A DNA stretch of 64,000 bases from assembly GCA_017347485.1 (NCBI GenBank), contig AP021857.1:186001-250000 (forward strand), read 5' to 3'. The stretch comes from Candidatus Desulfobacillus denitrificans. Its GTDB lineage: Bacteria; Pseudomonadota; Gammaproteobacteria; Burkholderiales; Rhodocyclaceae. Below the pieces are notes generated by a model, which saw nothing but the letters and a program-made list of their open reading frames with translations, ran no database searches and had not been told where the DNA came from. Below are positions 55,049 to 63,274 of the stretch, one piece after another. The translations under genes were made by a program, and so were the position numbers. Position 1 is the stretch's first letter. Each line of letters begins with the position of its first letter.

Positions 55049-55951
55049 ATGCGGATACTGCTGACCGGGGCCACCGGCCTGATCGGCTCCGCGGTGGCCG
55101 ACCGCCTGCGGGCGCAGCACCCGCTGGTGACCCTGGGCAGGCAGGCTGACCGCGTCGACGTGGTCGTGGACCTGTCCGACCCGGCGCAGCTGGACGGGCT
55201 GCAATTGCCGGATGCGGAATGCCTGGTTCACTGCGCAGGCGTCATCGACGAGGATTTCAGGGCGGAGCCCATGGCCGCCTACAGGCGGGCCACCTATGGT
55301 GCCGAAGCGCTGGCGAGGGCCGCGGCGCGCGCAGGCTGCCGGCGCTTCATCTACCTTTCCAGCACCCATGTGTATGGCGCGCAGGTCGGTACGATTTCCG
55401 AAGAAGCACCGGCGAATCCGCAGTCGCATTACGCGCTGGCCCACTTCTGCACGGAGCAGTTATTCCGGCGGCAGGCTGCTGTCGATGAGGGAAGCTGCGT
55501 GATCCTTCGCCCGAATGCCGTGTTTGGCCTGCCACCTCATGCAGACACTTTCCAGCGCTGGTCGCTCATTCCTTTCAGCTTCCCGCGTGAAGCCGCGGAA
55601 ACGGGGCGCATCGTCCTCAAATCGAGCGGACTGCAAAGGCGGAACTTCGTCAGCGCGGCTGCGATAGCGGACATGGCCGCCCGCTGCGTCGCAGGAGATC
55701 TGGCCGACGCAGCCGGCGTCATCAACGTGCTGGGTGCCGACACCGAGAGCGTGTACGACTTCGCCCAGCGCTGCCGGCGCATTACCGAGACGCAGCGCGG
55801 TCGCCCGTGCGTCGTGGAGCGGCCGCCGGCCAGCCTCGAGGCGCCGAATGCCGGCGCCGGATCGGATTTCATGCCGGTCAGCCGCTTCGGCCAGCCGCGC
55901 CCCGCGGGCGAATTGGACGATTTCATCAGACGGTTCACAGCGCTATGTTGA
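55049..55951 (+). CDS. NAD-dependent sugar epimerase/dehydratase with altered catalytic triad
   Basis: 300 residues, extended SDR fold. ILLTGATGLIGSAVADRL is the NAD loop, IYLSSTHVYGA holds the conserved Ser/Thr, and Tyr128 in SHYALAHFCTEQ is the catalytic Tyr. The position of the essential Lys is His132 (YxxxH in place of YxxxK), so activity may be reduced or different. It overlaps the acetyltransferase gene by 7 nt. The substrate is unknown; it belongs to the polysaccharide locus. Confidence 0.82.
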   Translation: MRILLTGATGLIGSAVADRLRAQHPLVTLGRQADRVDVVVDLSDPAQLDGLQLPDAECLVHCAGVIDEDFRAEPMAAYRRATYGAEALARAAARAGCRRFIYLSSTHVYGAQVGTISEEAPANPQSHYALAHFCTEQLFRRQAAVDEGSCVILRPNAVFGLPPHADTFQRWSLIPFSFPREAAETGRIVLKSSGLQRRNFVSAAAIADMAARCVAGDLADAAGVINVLGADTESVYDFAQRCRRITETQRGRPCVVERPPASLEAPNAGAGSDFMPVSRFGQPRPAGELDDFIRRFTALC

Positions 55952-56433
55952 TCATTTCCCCCACGGCCCGGATTTCCCCGCTGGCCCATATCGAGGATTC
56001 TGTGCGCGGCACCCGCATCGAGATCGGCGACGAGGTCCTGATCGATTCCTTCGTGCGCATCAATCCCAGCGGCGGCAGCGGCGACCTGATCATCAGCGCG
56101 CGCTGCTACATCAATGCCGGCACCGTGATCTACACGGGCAACGGCATCTTCATGGGAGAGGGCGCCCTGATCGCCGCCAACTGCACGCTGGCGCCGACCA
56201 ACCATGAATACCGCTCGCGCGAGAAGACCCTGCTGCAGCAGGGATTCCTGCCCTCCAAGGGCGGCATCAGGATCGGCGCGGACGCCTGGATCGGCGCCAA
56301 CAGCGTGGTTCTCGACGGCGCCGACATCGGGCAGGGCGCGATCATCGGCGCGGGCAGCGTGGTCTCGGGCGTCATCGAGCCCTACAGCATCAACGTCGGA
56401 AACCCCCTGCGCAAGATCGGGGAGCGGCGCTAG
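55945..56433 (+). CDS. Left-handed beta-helix (hexapeptide) acyltransferase
   Basis: 162 residues. Repeated hexapeptides (ISPLAHIEDSVRGTRIEIGD, then ADAWIGANSVVLDGADIGQG, AIIGAGSVVSGVI) form a left-handed beta-helix; APTNHEYRS carries the catalytic His typical of O-acetyltransferases. It probably acetylates a sugar of the surface polysaccharide using acetyl-CoA. ATG 55945 overlaps the previous gene. It is followed by the flippase gene after 9 nt. Confidence 0.88.
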   Translation: MLIISPTARISPLAHIEDSVRGTRIEIGDEVLIDSFVRINPSGGSGDLIISARCYINAGTVIYTGNGIFMGEGALIAANCTLAPTNHEYRSREKTLLQQGFLPSKGGIRIGADAWIGANSVVLDGADIGQGAIIGAGSVVSGVIEPYSINVGNPLRKIGERR

Positions 56434-56442
56434 CGCCGGCCG

Positions 56443-57678
56443 ATGCGCCGGAACCTGATCGCCGCCTACTCCGGCTTGTTCCTGAACATGCTGGTGCCGC
56501 TGATCGTCACGCCGTTCGTGCTGCGGGCGCTCGGTACGGAAGCCTATGGCCTGATCGGCATCGGCCTGATGCTGCAGTCCATTCTCACCTTCCTCGAAGC
56601 GGGGCTGTCCGCCTCCCTGTCGCGCGCGTTCGCGGAAAAAACGGCGAAGCCGGACGATGCCGGCAATCTTTCGGGCATGCACGACCTGCTGCGTACGCTC
56701 GAATATTTCTATGCGATCCTGGTCGGGCTGGTCTGCCTGCTGGTTTTCCTGGCTTCCCCTTTCATAGCACGATACTGGATCACGGACCACTCGCTGCCTT
56801 ACGACATGGTCTGGCAGTGCATCGCCCTGATCGGCCTGATGATCGGTTTCCGTTTCTTCGTTTCCCTCTACGGCGGCGGGCTGGCGGGACTGCAGCGCCA
56901 GGTCGTTCTGAATGCCGTGTCGATGACGATGACCGTGGTCGCGAACGTCGGCGCCATCGCGGTGCTCTTCAGGCTATCCTCCGATCCACGCGCCTTTTTC
57001 GCGTGGCTGGCCGTCAGCGGCGCGCTGACGGCCCTCGTCCTGCGCTGGACGCTTCTTGCTATCTCGCTGACGGCGCCCGCGGCACCGGCACGTTTTGACT
57101 GGGCCCAGTGGCAGAGCATCCGCAGGTTCTCTGTCGGCATCAGCTCGCTGATGGTTACCTCGCTCGCGGTGACGCAGGCGGACAAGCTGCTGCTCAGCCG
57201 CCTGCTGCCGCTGCGCGATTTCGGCTTTTATTCCATCGCTTCGAACGTGGCCAACCTTGTGCAGCTCATGACGTTTCCGGTTCAGACGACCTACTACCCG
57301 CGCATGACGCAGTGCCAGGCCAAGGGCGATGCGCAGGCGCTGACGGACATCTATCGCTTTGCCTCGCGTCTGGTGTCGCTGCTGGTGTTTCCTATCGGGT
57401 TTACCCTGGCGCTGTTCAGCCACGACGTTCTGCTGCTCTGGCTGAGGGACGCGCAGGTTGCCGGGGCGGTGCACACGATTCTCAGCCTGCTGGTCGTCGG
57501 CACCACGCTGCTGACCAGCCTGATGATGATGCCCTATGCCATGACGTTGGCGCACGCTGACACGAGGATCACGCTGAGGATGCACATGGGCTTGCTTTGC
57601 ATCCAGGTGCCGGCGGTGATTTTCGCCGCCATCAACTTCGGCGCGGTGGGCGCCGCCAGCTTTTGGTGCGCTTTGTTT
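56443..57678 (+). pseudogene. Polysaccharide flippase (Wzx-like), 5' part, interrupted by IS66
   Basis: The first 412 codons encode an MOP-superfamily flippase with 10 or more membrane segments (LIAAYSGLFLNMLVPLIVTP start; LMVTSLAVTQADKLLLSRLL in the middle). After codon 412 the IS66 element begins, and the chimeric frame stops after 9 further codons at 57705. Removing the element and one 8-bp copy of the target site restores a 501-residue flippase with its 3' part at 60666-60935. The insertion should block export of the repeat unit unless another flippase exists. Confidence 0.92.
57671..57678. repeat. IS66 target-site duplication, left (CTTTGTTT)
   Basis: CTTTGTTT occurs immediately left of the element and again at 60658-60665 immediately right of it. 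Eight bp is the usual IS66 target duplication, and exact identity suggests a recent insertion. Confidence 0.93.
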
Positions 57679-57708
57679 GTAAGCGTCCGGCCACGGCCGT
57701 CTTGACGC

Positions 57709-58293
57709 TCAGAGTTTGATGCGCTGGAGGCGTTGGTTGGCGCGTTCGATGTTGAAGGCTTTGGGATCGAAGCTGCCGCCGCACCACGTGAGCATGTCCT
57801 CGTGCTCGGGGTGGGCTGGATTGGAGATCGCATCGAGGAAGTCGACGTAACCCGGCGGACCGCCGACATCCTCTGGGGGGCAGGCGTTGGCGCCGGCCGT
57901 GCAAAGCGGCGTGCGCGGATGGGTCCCGGCGGAGAGCGACTTCTCGACCTTGATCCGGTGCTCCCAGCCGTCGCCGAAGTCGTAGGTATAGCGGAAGGAT
58001 TTCGCGCCGGCGAGGCTCATCGCCAAAGTGATGCGCTTCTCCGGGATCACCGCCTCGTCCATATCCCAGTCCGGATCGGGGATACCGTAGCGGCTGCGTC
58101 CGATCTCGAATTCGTGCAGGTGGCTGTCCGTCCAGCCCATCGCTGCCTGGATTACCTTGTGCAGCTTGGCCAGTGTAATCACCTCCGGTACCACGACCCG
58201 CCGCCAGATGGCGGGCTTGAGCCAAGCCAGTTCGATGCGCAGCTGAAGCAGCTCGGCCGGTTGGGCGCCAGGCAAATGAACGATCCTTGCCAT
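57709..58293 (-). CDS. Plasmid pRiA4b ORF-3-like passenger protein of the IS66 element
   Basis: 194 residues matching the pRiA4b ORF-3 family: LRIELAWLKPAIWRRVVVPE, HLHEFEIG, YTYDFGDGWEHRIKVEK and PPEDVGGPPGYVDFLDAI are its characteristic segments. Function is unknown. It lies within the terminal repeats, starting directly after the tnpC stop, so it is carried and probably expressed with the transposase operon. This is not a standard IS66 gene. Confidence 0.9.
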   Translation of the reverse strand: MARIVHLPGAQPAELLQLRIELAWLKPAIWRRVVVPEVITLAKLHKVIQAAMGWTDSHLHEFEIGRSRYGIPDPDWDMDEAVIPEKRITLAMSLAGAKSFRYTYDFGDGWEHRIKVEKSLSAGTHPRTPLCTAGANACPPEDVGGPPGYVDFLDAISNPAHPEHEDMLTWCGGSFDPKAFNIERANQRLQRIKL

Positions 58294-59808
58294 CTATGCC
58301 GCCTGCCGCAGTGCACTGGCCGTCTCAATATCGACATTCCACGGCAGCAGCTCATCGATACGGTTGATCGGATGCCCGGCGATGCAGGCAAGAACCTGGC
58401 GCAGGTAGGCCTCCGGATCCAGGCCGTTGAGTTTCGCCGTGCCGATCAGACTGTAGAGGGCGGCGGCGCGCTCGCCGCCGGCGTCCGACCCGGCGAACAG
58501 ATAGTTCTTGCGCCCGAGGGCCACCGCGCGCAGCGCCCGCTCCGCGGCGTTGTTGTCGATCTCGATGCGCCCGTCGGCCACATAGCGGGTGAGCGCCGTC
58601 CAGCGCGTGGTGGCATAGCGGATCGCCTCGGCCAGGGCCGATTTCTGCGAGAGCCGGCGCAGACTGTCCTCCAGCCAGCGGCGCAAGTCGTCGAGCAGCG
58701 GGCCGGCCCGCGCCTGGCGCGCCGCGCGCCGATGATCCGGCGGCTTGCCGCGGATGTCGGCTTCGATCCCGTAGAGCGCGCCGATGCGCGAGAGCGCCTC
58801 GGCCGCCAGGGGCGAGCCGTGCGCCTGGTGGATGTCGTAGAACTTGCGCCGCACATGCGCCCAGCAGGCCGCTTCCTGAACCCGGCCGCCGGCGTAGAGC
58901 GCCTCAAACCCGGCGTAGGCGTCGGCCTGAAGGATGCCGGCGAACGAAGCCAGATGCAGCTGCGGGTGTTCGCCGCGACGGTTCGGCGAGTAGGCGAACC
59001 ATACGGCGGGCGGCACGGTGGCTGCGGCCGGCCGGTCGTCGCGCACGTAGGTCCACAGCCGCCCGGTCTTGGTCTTGCCGCTGCCCGGAGCCAGCACCGG
59101 CACCGGGGTGTCGTCGGCGTGCACCTTGTCGCCGGAGAGGACGTGACGCCGCAAGGCCTCCACCAGCGGCGAGAGCAGTGCGGCGCTTTGACCGACCCAC
59201 TCGGCCAGCGTCGAGCGTTCCAATTCCACCCCTTCGCGCGCGTAGATCTCGCTTTGCCGGTAGAGCGGCAGGTGGTCGCAGTATTTGGCGGCAAGGACAT
59301 GCGCGAGCAGCCCCGGGCCGGCCAGGCCACGCCGAATCGGCCGGTCGGGCGCTTCGGCCTGGACGATGGCGTCGCAGCGTGCGCAGGCAAGCTTGGGGCG
59401 AATCTGGCGCACGACCTTGAAGCGGGCCGGCACGTATTCGAGCAACTCGGCGACGTCCTCGCCGAGCCTCTTCAAGGCACCGCCGCAGTCCGGACAGCAG
59501 GCGTGCGCCGGGGCCAGCACGACCTCCTCGCGCGGCAGGTATGCCGGCAGGGGTTTGCGGGCAGGCTTGTTCGCTTCGGCAGGCTCGGCCGCTACCGCCG
59601 GCGCCGCCGATTGCGCCTTGGCCGTCTCCAGTTCTTCGAGAGCGAGTTCGAGTTGGTCGATCGTCTGCCCCAGTTGTTCGGAGCGGCGACCGAACTGCAT
59701 GCGGCGCAGCTTGGCGATGACGAGTTTGAGGTGTTCGATCTGCGCCTGCTGGGCCAGCACCATCGCCCGCAGGGCGTCGATGTCGGTGGGCAGCGCGGCG
59801 TTGGTCAT
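58294..59808 (-). CDS. tnpC: IS66 family transposase TnpC
   Basis: 504 residues. The N-terminal coiled coil ([20 protein letters not shown]), a CxxC zinc motif ([20 protein letters not shown]), [12 protein letters not shown] with the first catalytic Asp, and the C-terminal [20 protein letters not shown] with the catalytic Glu all match IS66 transposases (DDE type). ATG 59808 is used; the longer frame runs into the tnpB gene region. Apparently intact. Confidence 0.96.
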   Translation of the reverse strand: MTNAALPTDIDALRAMVLAQQAQIEHLKLVIAKLRRMQFGRRSEQLGQTIDQLELALEELETAKAQSAAPAVAAEPAEANKPARKPLPAYLPREEVVLAPAHACCPDCGGALKRLGEDVAELLEYVPARFKVVRQIRPKLACARCDAIVQAEAPDRPIRRGLAGPGLLAHVLAAKYCDHLPLYRQSEIYAREGVELERSTLAEWVGQSAALLSPLVEALRRHVLSGDKVHADDTPVPVLAPGSGKTKTGRLWTYVRDDRPAAATVPPAVWFAYSPNRRGEHPQLHLASFAGILQADAYAGFEALYAGGRVQEAACWAHVRRKFYDIHQAHGSPLAAEALSRIGALYGIEADIRGKPPDHRRAARQARAGPLLDDLRRWLEDSLRRLSQKSALAEAIRYATTRWTALTRYVADGRIEIDNNAAERALRAVALGRKNYLFAGSDAGGERAAALYSLIGTAKLNGLDPEAYLRQVLACIAGHPINRIDELLPWNVDIETASALRQAA

Positions 59809-59848
59809 GGAGCGGAATCTACACGATTCGGGCCGCTGTGAACAGGGG

Positions 59849-60196
59849 TCAGGTCGCCAATTCCGGGCGAGCGGTCCACCGCGGCTGCCGCCAGTCGATG
59901 CCTTCGAGCAGCATCGACAGTTGCGCGGCACTCAAATGCACCGTACCGCCCTCGGACTGCGGCCAGACGAAGCGGCCGCGCTCCAGGCGCTTGGCGAACA
60001 GGCACAGGCCGTTGCCGTCCCACCACAGCAGTTTGACAAGGTCGCCGCGCCGGCCTCGGAAGACGAAGAGGTGGCCGCTGAAGGGATCCCCGGCCAGCTT
60101 CTCCTGCACCAGCGCCGCCAGTCCGTCGAAGCCGCGGCGCATGTCGGTCACACCGGCCGCGAGCCACACGCGCGTGCCCGCCGGCAGCCCGATCAT
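59849..60196 (-). CDS. tnpB: IS66 accessory protein TnpB
   Basis: 115 residues. [20 protein letters not shown] and [20 protein letters not shown] are the defining motifs of IS66 Orf2/TnpB. It is required for transposition together with TnpA and TnpC. ATG 60196 overlaps the tnpA stop by 4 nt. Confidence 0.96.
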   Translation of the reverse strand: MIGLPAGTRVWLAAGVTDMRRGFDGLAALVQEKLAGDPFSGHLFVFRGRRGDLVKLLWWDGNGLCLFAKRLERGRFVWPQSEGGTVHLSAAQLSMLLEGIDWRQPRWTARPELAT

Positions 60197-60579
60197 CGCG
60201 ACAGGCAGCCTATCGCCAGGCGCAGGGTCTCGGCATCGACCCGGCCATGCAGCCGCAGCCGGGCGGCCGGAAGCTCGATCTCGATGTGGCCGCGGGGAAA
60301 TACCACAGCCTCGCCCGTCGCCGGCTTGAGCGCAGGCTCGGCGCGCACCGACACGGGCAGCAGGGCCGCGCCCGGCTTGCCGTATTCTCCGGCACGGTAC
60401 TTGGCAATCCATTTGCGCACGAGGTTGGCGTTCGCCCCGTGCGCCAGGGCCACCCCCGCCACCGAGGCGCCCGGCCTCAGGCACTGCTCGACGATGCGCC
60501 GCTTCTCTTCCAGCGACCGCCGCCGATACGGCCCGCGCCCCGGCCGGCTCTCCTTCTCAATCCGGTACTCAATACACAT
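60193..60579 (-). CDS. tnpA: IS66 accessory protein TnpA
   Basis: 128 residues with a helix-turn-helix of the transposase-8 type ([20 protein letters not shown], then [20 protein letters not shown]). It is the first gene of the IS operon, translationally coupled to tnpB. ATG 60579 is used; a TTG at 60594 is in frame. Confidence 0.93.
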   Translation of the reverse strand: MCIEYRIEKESRPGRGPYRRRSLEEKRRIVEQCLRPGASVAGVALAHGANANLVRKWIAKYRAGEYGKPGAALLPVSVRAEPALKPATGEAVVFPRGHIEIELPAARLRLHGRVDAETLRLAIGCLSR

Positions 60580-60665
60580 GGTGTCCACCTTCAATTCGGG
60601 TGGACACCTTCGCCAATCTTCACCTATCCATCAAGACGGCCGTGGCCGGACGCTTACCTTTGTTT

Positions 60666-60935
60666 TGCATTTATGGTCCGCTCTATGCGTGGAGGGTGAA
60701 CAGGAAATACTTGGCGGCCAGTCATTTTGAGTGGCTGTGGGCCAGCGTTCTCAAGCCGGCCTTGCCTGCGCTGATGGCCGCCGCCGCAGTGAAACAGGTA
60801 GTGACCGGTTTTGCCATACCGGCAAGCTTTGCGATCTTGTACTTGCCGATCGCCTGGGGTCTGGCGCAGATGGCCGCATGGATCGTTGCGCCGTTGCCCG
60901 GGGTGAAGCTGGGGACGTTGTTGCGCGCAGGATGA
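60666..60935 (+). pseudogene. Polysaccharide flippase, 3' part beyond the IS66 element
   Basis: Continues the flippase frame right after the second target duplication: CIYGPLYAWRVNRKYLAASH onward, 89 residues plus stop, with the final membrane segments (FAILYLPIAWGLAQMAAWIV). Joined to 56443-57678 it gives a 501-residue protein. It has no start of its own. Confidence 0.92.
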
Positions 60936-60950
60936 ATCCGAGCAAAATCA

Positions 60951-61013
60951 GGTGGGTCAAAATTGGATGAAAACTACCCCTCCTGGTGGGTCAGTTCTGG
61001 GTGGACGTCAACA
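60951..61013. mobile_element. Remnant end of an IS21-family element
   Basis: GGTGGGTCAAAATTGGATGA (from 60951) and GGTGGGTCAGTTCTGGGTGG (from 60985) are imperfect direct repeats of the kind found in series at IS21-family ends, and the block finishes in GTCAACA with terminal CA at 61013. No istA or istB genes remain. The stop codon of the acetylesterase gene lies within this end. Confidence 0.6.
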
Positions 61014-61745
61014 GTCCTGGAATTTGACGAGCTGCTGCCATGTTTCAAACAGTCGCTCGCCGTGCTTTACAAGACCCCTCGGCGTGAGATGCGACGTGTC
61101 AGCTTTTTCTAGGCCGAGCATGGACAGAAAGGCCATGTGTTTGTTTGCGGCCACGATTTGCTTCTGCGCTTCAACAACGACGGGGCGCTCTTTGACCCAA
61201 GGGTGCTGCTCATCAATGCCAAGGATGATGGGGAGGTCGGGTTCATAAAGAATCTCCCGCACATGACGCAACAACACGGCGAGACGCTCATGATAGTGGA
61301 TGGCCATCTCATCCGTTTCAGCGTCGGACTCGCCCTGTATCCAGGTGAAGCTGCATAAATTGACTTTGAGGTGGCGTGTTTCGAGCAGCTTTATCGCAAT
61401 CAGCAACTCTCGGCACATCGTGTCAAAGATGCCGCCCTCGCCCGGGCCTTTCCAGTCCTTGGCAAGGCTGGTGCTGGGCGCTGTAAATTTGAAGATGGCA
61501 GGTTGTGCGCCGGCTTGCTGAAGGGCGAGCGCAAAGGTGATCTCTGGTCCAAAATAGCCTTTAGGAAAGTGTCCCCCAGACTGAGGCCCCAGAATTGTCC
61601 ACTGGCCACCGGAATCACCAAAACCAGGTGAATTATAGAAAAAAGGAATTTGCCCCCCCCCCGGGCACTGCGCTGCATCTCCCTGAAAACCCTGTGCATT
61701 AGACTGCCCGGCAAGGATGTGAAGATCTAGCTTTTTCACAAGCAC
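61008..61745 (-). CDS. SGNH-type sialate O-acetylesterase domain protein, probably 3'-truncated
   Basis: 245 residues. LHILAGQSNAQGF carries the Ser15 nucleophile of the SASA/DUF303 domain, FTWIQGESDAETD is the oxyanion block, and KADTSHLTPRG the Asp-x-x-His. It may remove acetyl groups from polysaccharide sugars. The last codon and the TGA stop come from an IS21-like end, so the native C-terminus is lost. A G10 run (plus-strand C10, 61653-61662) lies at codons 28-31. The start is uncertain (GTG 61745 or GTG 61739). Confidence 0.78.
   Translation of the reverse strand: MLVKKLDLHILAGQSNAQGFQGDAAQCPGGGQIPFFYNSPGFGDSGGQWTILGPQSGGHFPKGYFGPEITFALALQQAGAQPAIFKFTAPSTSLAKDWKGPGEGGIFDTMCRELLIAIKLLETRHLKVNLCSFTWIQGESDAETDEMAIHYHERLAVLLRHVREILYEPDLPIILGIDEQHPWVKERPVVVEAQKQIVAANKHMAFLSMLGLEKADTSHLTPRGLVKHGERLFETWQQLVKFQDC
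61653..61662. repeat. Homopolymer C10 (G10 in the acetylesterase coding strand)
   Basis: Ten consecutive C on the plus strand, encoding Gly-Gly-Gly and neighbours early in the acetylesterase gene. Runs of this length are slippage-prone; loss or gain of one base would frameshift the gene. Confidence 0.9.
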
Positions 61746-61760
61746 AACAACAAGAACTCT

Positions 61761-62043
61761 CTATCCAGACCGCTCGCGGATTTTGCGAGCCGGCACGCCG
61801 CCCCAGACCTCGAAAGCTGGAACTCGGCCCGAAACGACCCCGCCAGCAGCCACGATGGCGCCTTGCTCAAGATGGGTGCCATCAAGAAGGACGGCGTCCG
61901 ACCCACACATCGTCTTCAACCACGATCTCGCCCTTAGATGGCATGAATCCATGATGGCGGATCGGGATCTCGCGGCATGACGGGTGGATCACCGCGGTGG
62001 GGGCGATCATAACCCTCTCCCCGCATTCAATGCTTTCGGCCAT
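61761..62043 (-). pseudogene. Frameshifted hexapeptide acetyltransferase
   Basis: Two frames join to one protein: MAESIECGERVMIAPTAVIH, then IRHHGFMPSKGEIVVEDDVW (frame 1, ending near 61900), and SDAVLLDGTHLEQGAIVAAG, then FEVWGGVPARKIRERSG (frame 2, to 61761). At the junction GTGTGGGTCGGAC would read V-W-V-G-S-D if a second GGGTC were present, so a 5-bp deletion between direct repeats explains the break. The N-terminal part expected of this O-acetyltransferase type is also missing. A sequencing error is the alternative. Confidence 0.78.
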
Positions 62044-62062
62044 ATGGAGTTTGGTTCACTCT

Positions 62063-63268
62063 TCAGCCAGGTGATTTCCCCGGATACGTTTTGAAATGAC
62101 CCAGAAACCTACGCTTCAAGAGGCGAGCCAGATAGATGATGGCCCAGCGGAAGGAATCTGGCGCCGCCCGCCCGAAGTCTGGTCGCGAAGAGGAGAGCGA
62201 GCGGGCTAACACTTCGCCAACTACTGCGGCGGCGTTACTCTCGTAAGCGAATGACTTCTCAAGCAGGAAATGCACCAGTTCGCGGAGCATTTCTTGGTGC
62301 CCTGAGTCGGCCCGGGCCGGTTCTGTTGTTGGTGGGTATTTCGCAGCCTCCTGCGGGTTCGTAACATCCACAGCCGGGCCGGACTGTGTTACATGCGCTT
62401 GAAACTCAGCGAAAGTATCGAATGGAAAGTCGGTTCCGGTCACATAGTTAAGCAGGCGATGCCGTTCACTTGGCACCATATTTTTGTAGCAACGTTCAAA
62501 AAACAACCACTTGATATAAGCCAAAAGATGCATCGGATTTCGGTCCTGCAAGTATATTTCCTCAAAAACATACTTGTAAAAGTAGAAACACTCCAACGTG
62601 AGGCCATCTTTCATGTTCGCCGTGGCACTATCCGCGTGTTGGCGCTTAAAATGGAGCTGCTCTGGAAGGGAGCCGATGCGCAATCTCTTGGCAAGGTTGC
62701 GCACATGCATTCGGAAGTCGCAAAAAACCACTCCTTCCTCAAATTCGCCGACTTCATCAAAGTAGGCGCGCTTAAACAAACCGATGGCTTCGGCATTGAT
62801 GCAATTGACCAGCGCGTGGTCAAAGTCGCCGTTATAGACATCCCTGTTGAAATATTTTTCGAAGAAGCCTTGGCCCTTGGCGACTCTGTTGCCGTTCTCG
62901 TCCACTTCAATGAGGTAATCGCACACACCCCAGCACTCGGGATTGTCCTGGAGAAACTTCAGAAGCCTCTCCAGGCGGTTGGGAGCGAACCAGTCGTCGT
63001 CAGCCAAAAAGCACACGTATTGGCCCCTGGATAACTGGACCGCCCGGTTCCAAGAAAAGACCATGCCCTTGTTCTCTTCATTCCGATAGGTCCGGATACG
63101 GCTGTCCTTGTAGGAACTGATAATCTCCCATGTGCCATCCGTGGAGCAATTGTCCACTATGTTGAGTTCCCAGTTGGTAAACGTTTGCCGCAGTACAGAG
63201 TCTATTGCCTGCGCGACAAACCGGGCGCGGTTGAAAGTGGGGACGTTAACAGAGATCAGAGGCAGCAT
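62063..63268 (-). CDS. Family 2 glycosyltransferase
   Basis: 401 residues. ISVNVPTFNRARFVAQAIDS is the GT-A start, NIVDNCSTDGTWEIISSYKD the nucleotide-binding part, and VCFLADDDWFAPNRLERLLK contains the DDD metal motif. The C-terminal 150 residues are less typical and end with basic helices (LARLLKRRFLGHFKTY). It adds a sugar during assembly of the repeat unit. Base composition is visibly less GC-rich than upstream genes, as usual for O-antigen/EPS genes acquired by transfer. It lies 6 nt after the methyltransferase gene. Confidence 0.88.
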   Translation of the reverse strand: MLPLISVNVPTFNRARFVAQAIDSVLRQTFTNWELNIVDNCSTDGTWEIISSYKDSRIRTYRNEENKGMVFSWNRAVQLSRGQYVCFLADDDWFAPNRLERLLKFLQDNPECWGVCDYLIEVDENGNRVAKGQGFFEKYFNRDVYNGDFDHALVNCINAEAIGLFKRAYFDEVGEFEEGVVFCDFRMHVRNLAKRLRIGSLPEQLHFKRQHADSATANMKDGLTLECFYFYKYVFEEIYLQDRNPMHLLAYIKWLFFERCYKNMVPSERHRLLNYVTGTDFPFDTFAEFQAHVTQSGPAVDVTNPQEAAKYPPTTEPARADSGHQEMLRELVHFLLEKSFAYESNAAAVVGEVLARSLSSSRPDFGRAAPDSFRWAIIYLARLLKRRFLGHFKTYPGKSPG

Positions 63269-63274
63269 AAAAAA

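Larger units (their letters stand above)
57679..60657 (-). mobile_element. Complete IS66-family insertion sequence, 2979 bp, with a passenger gene
   Basis: Perfect 27-bp terminal inverted repeats start GTAAGCGTCCGGCCACGGCC (57679-57705 and 60631-60657), flanked by the 8-bp duplication CTTTGTTT. It encodes tnpA, tnpB and tnpC in the usual order on the minus strand, plus a pRiA4b ORF-3-like gene at the tnpC end. All reading frames appear intact, so it may be active. Confidence 0.96.
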
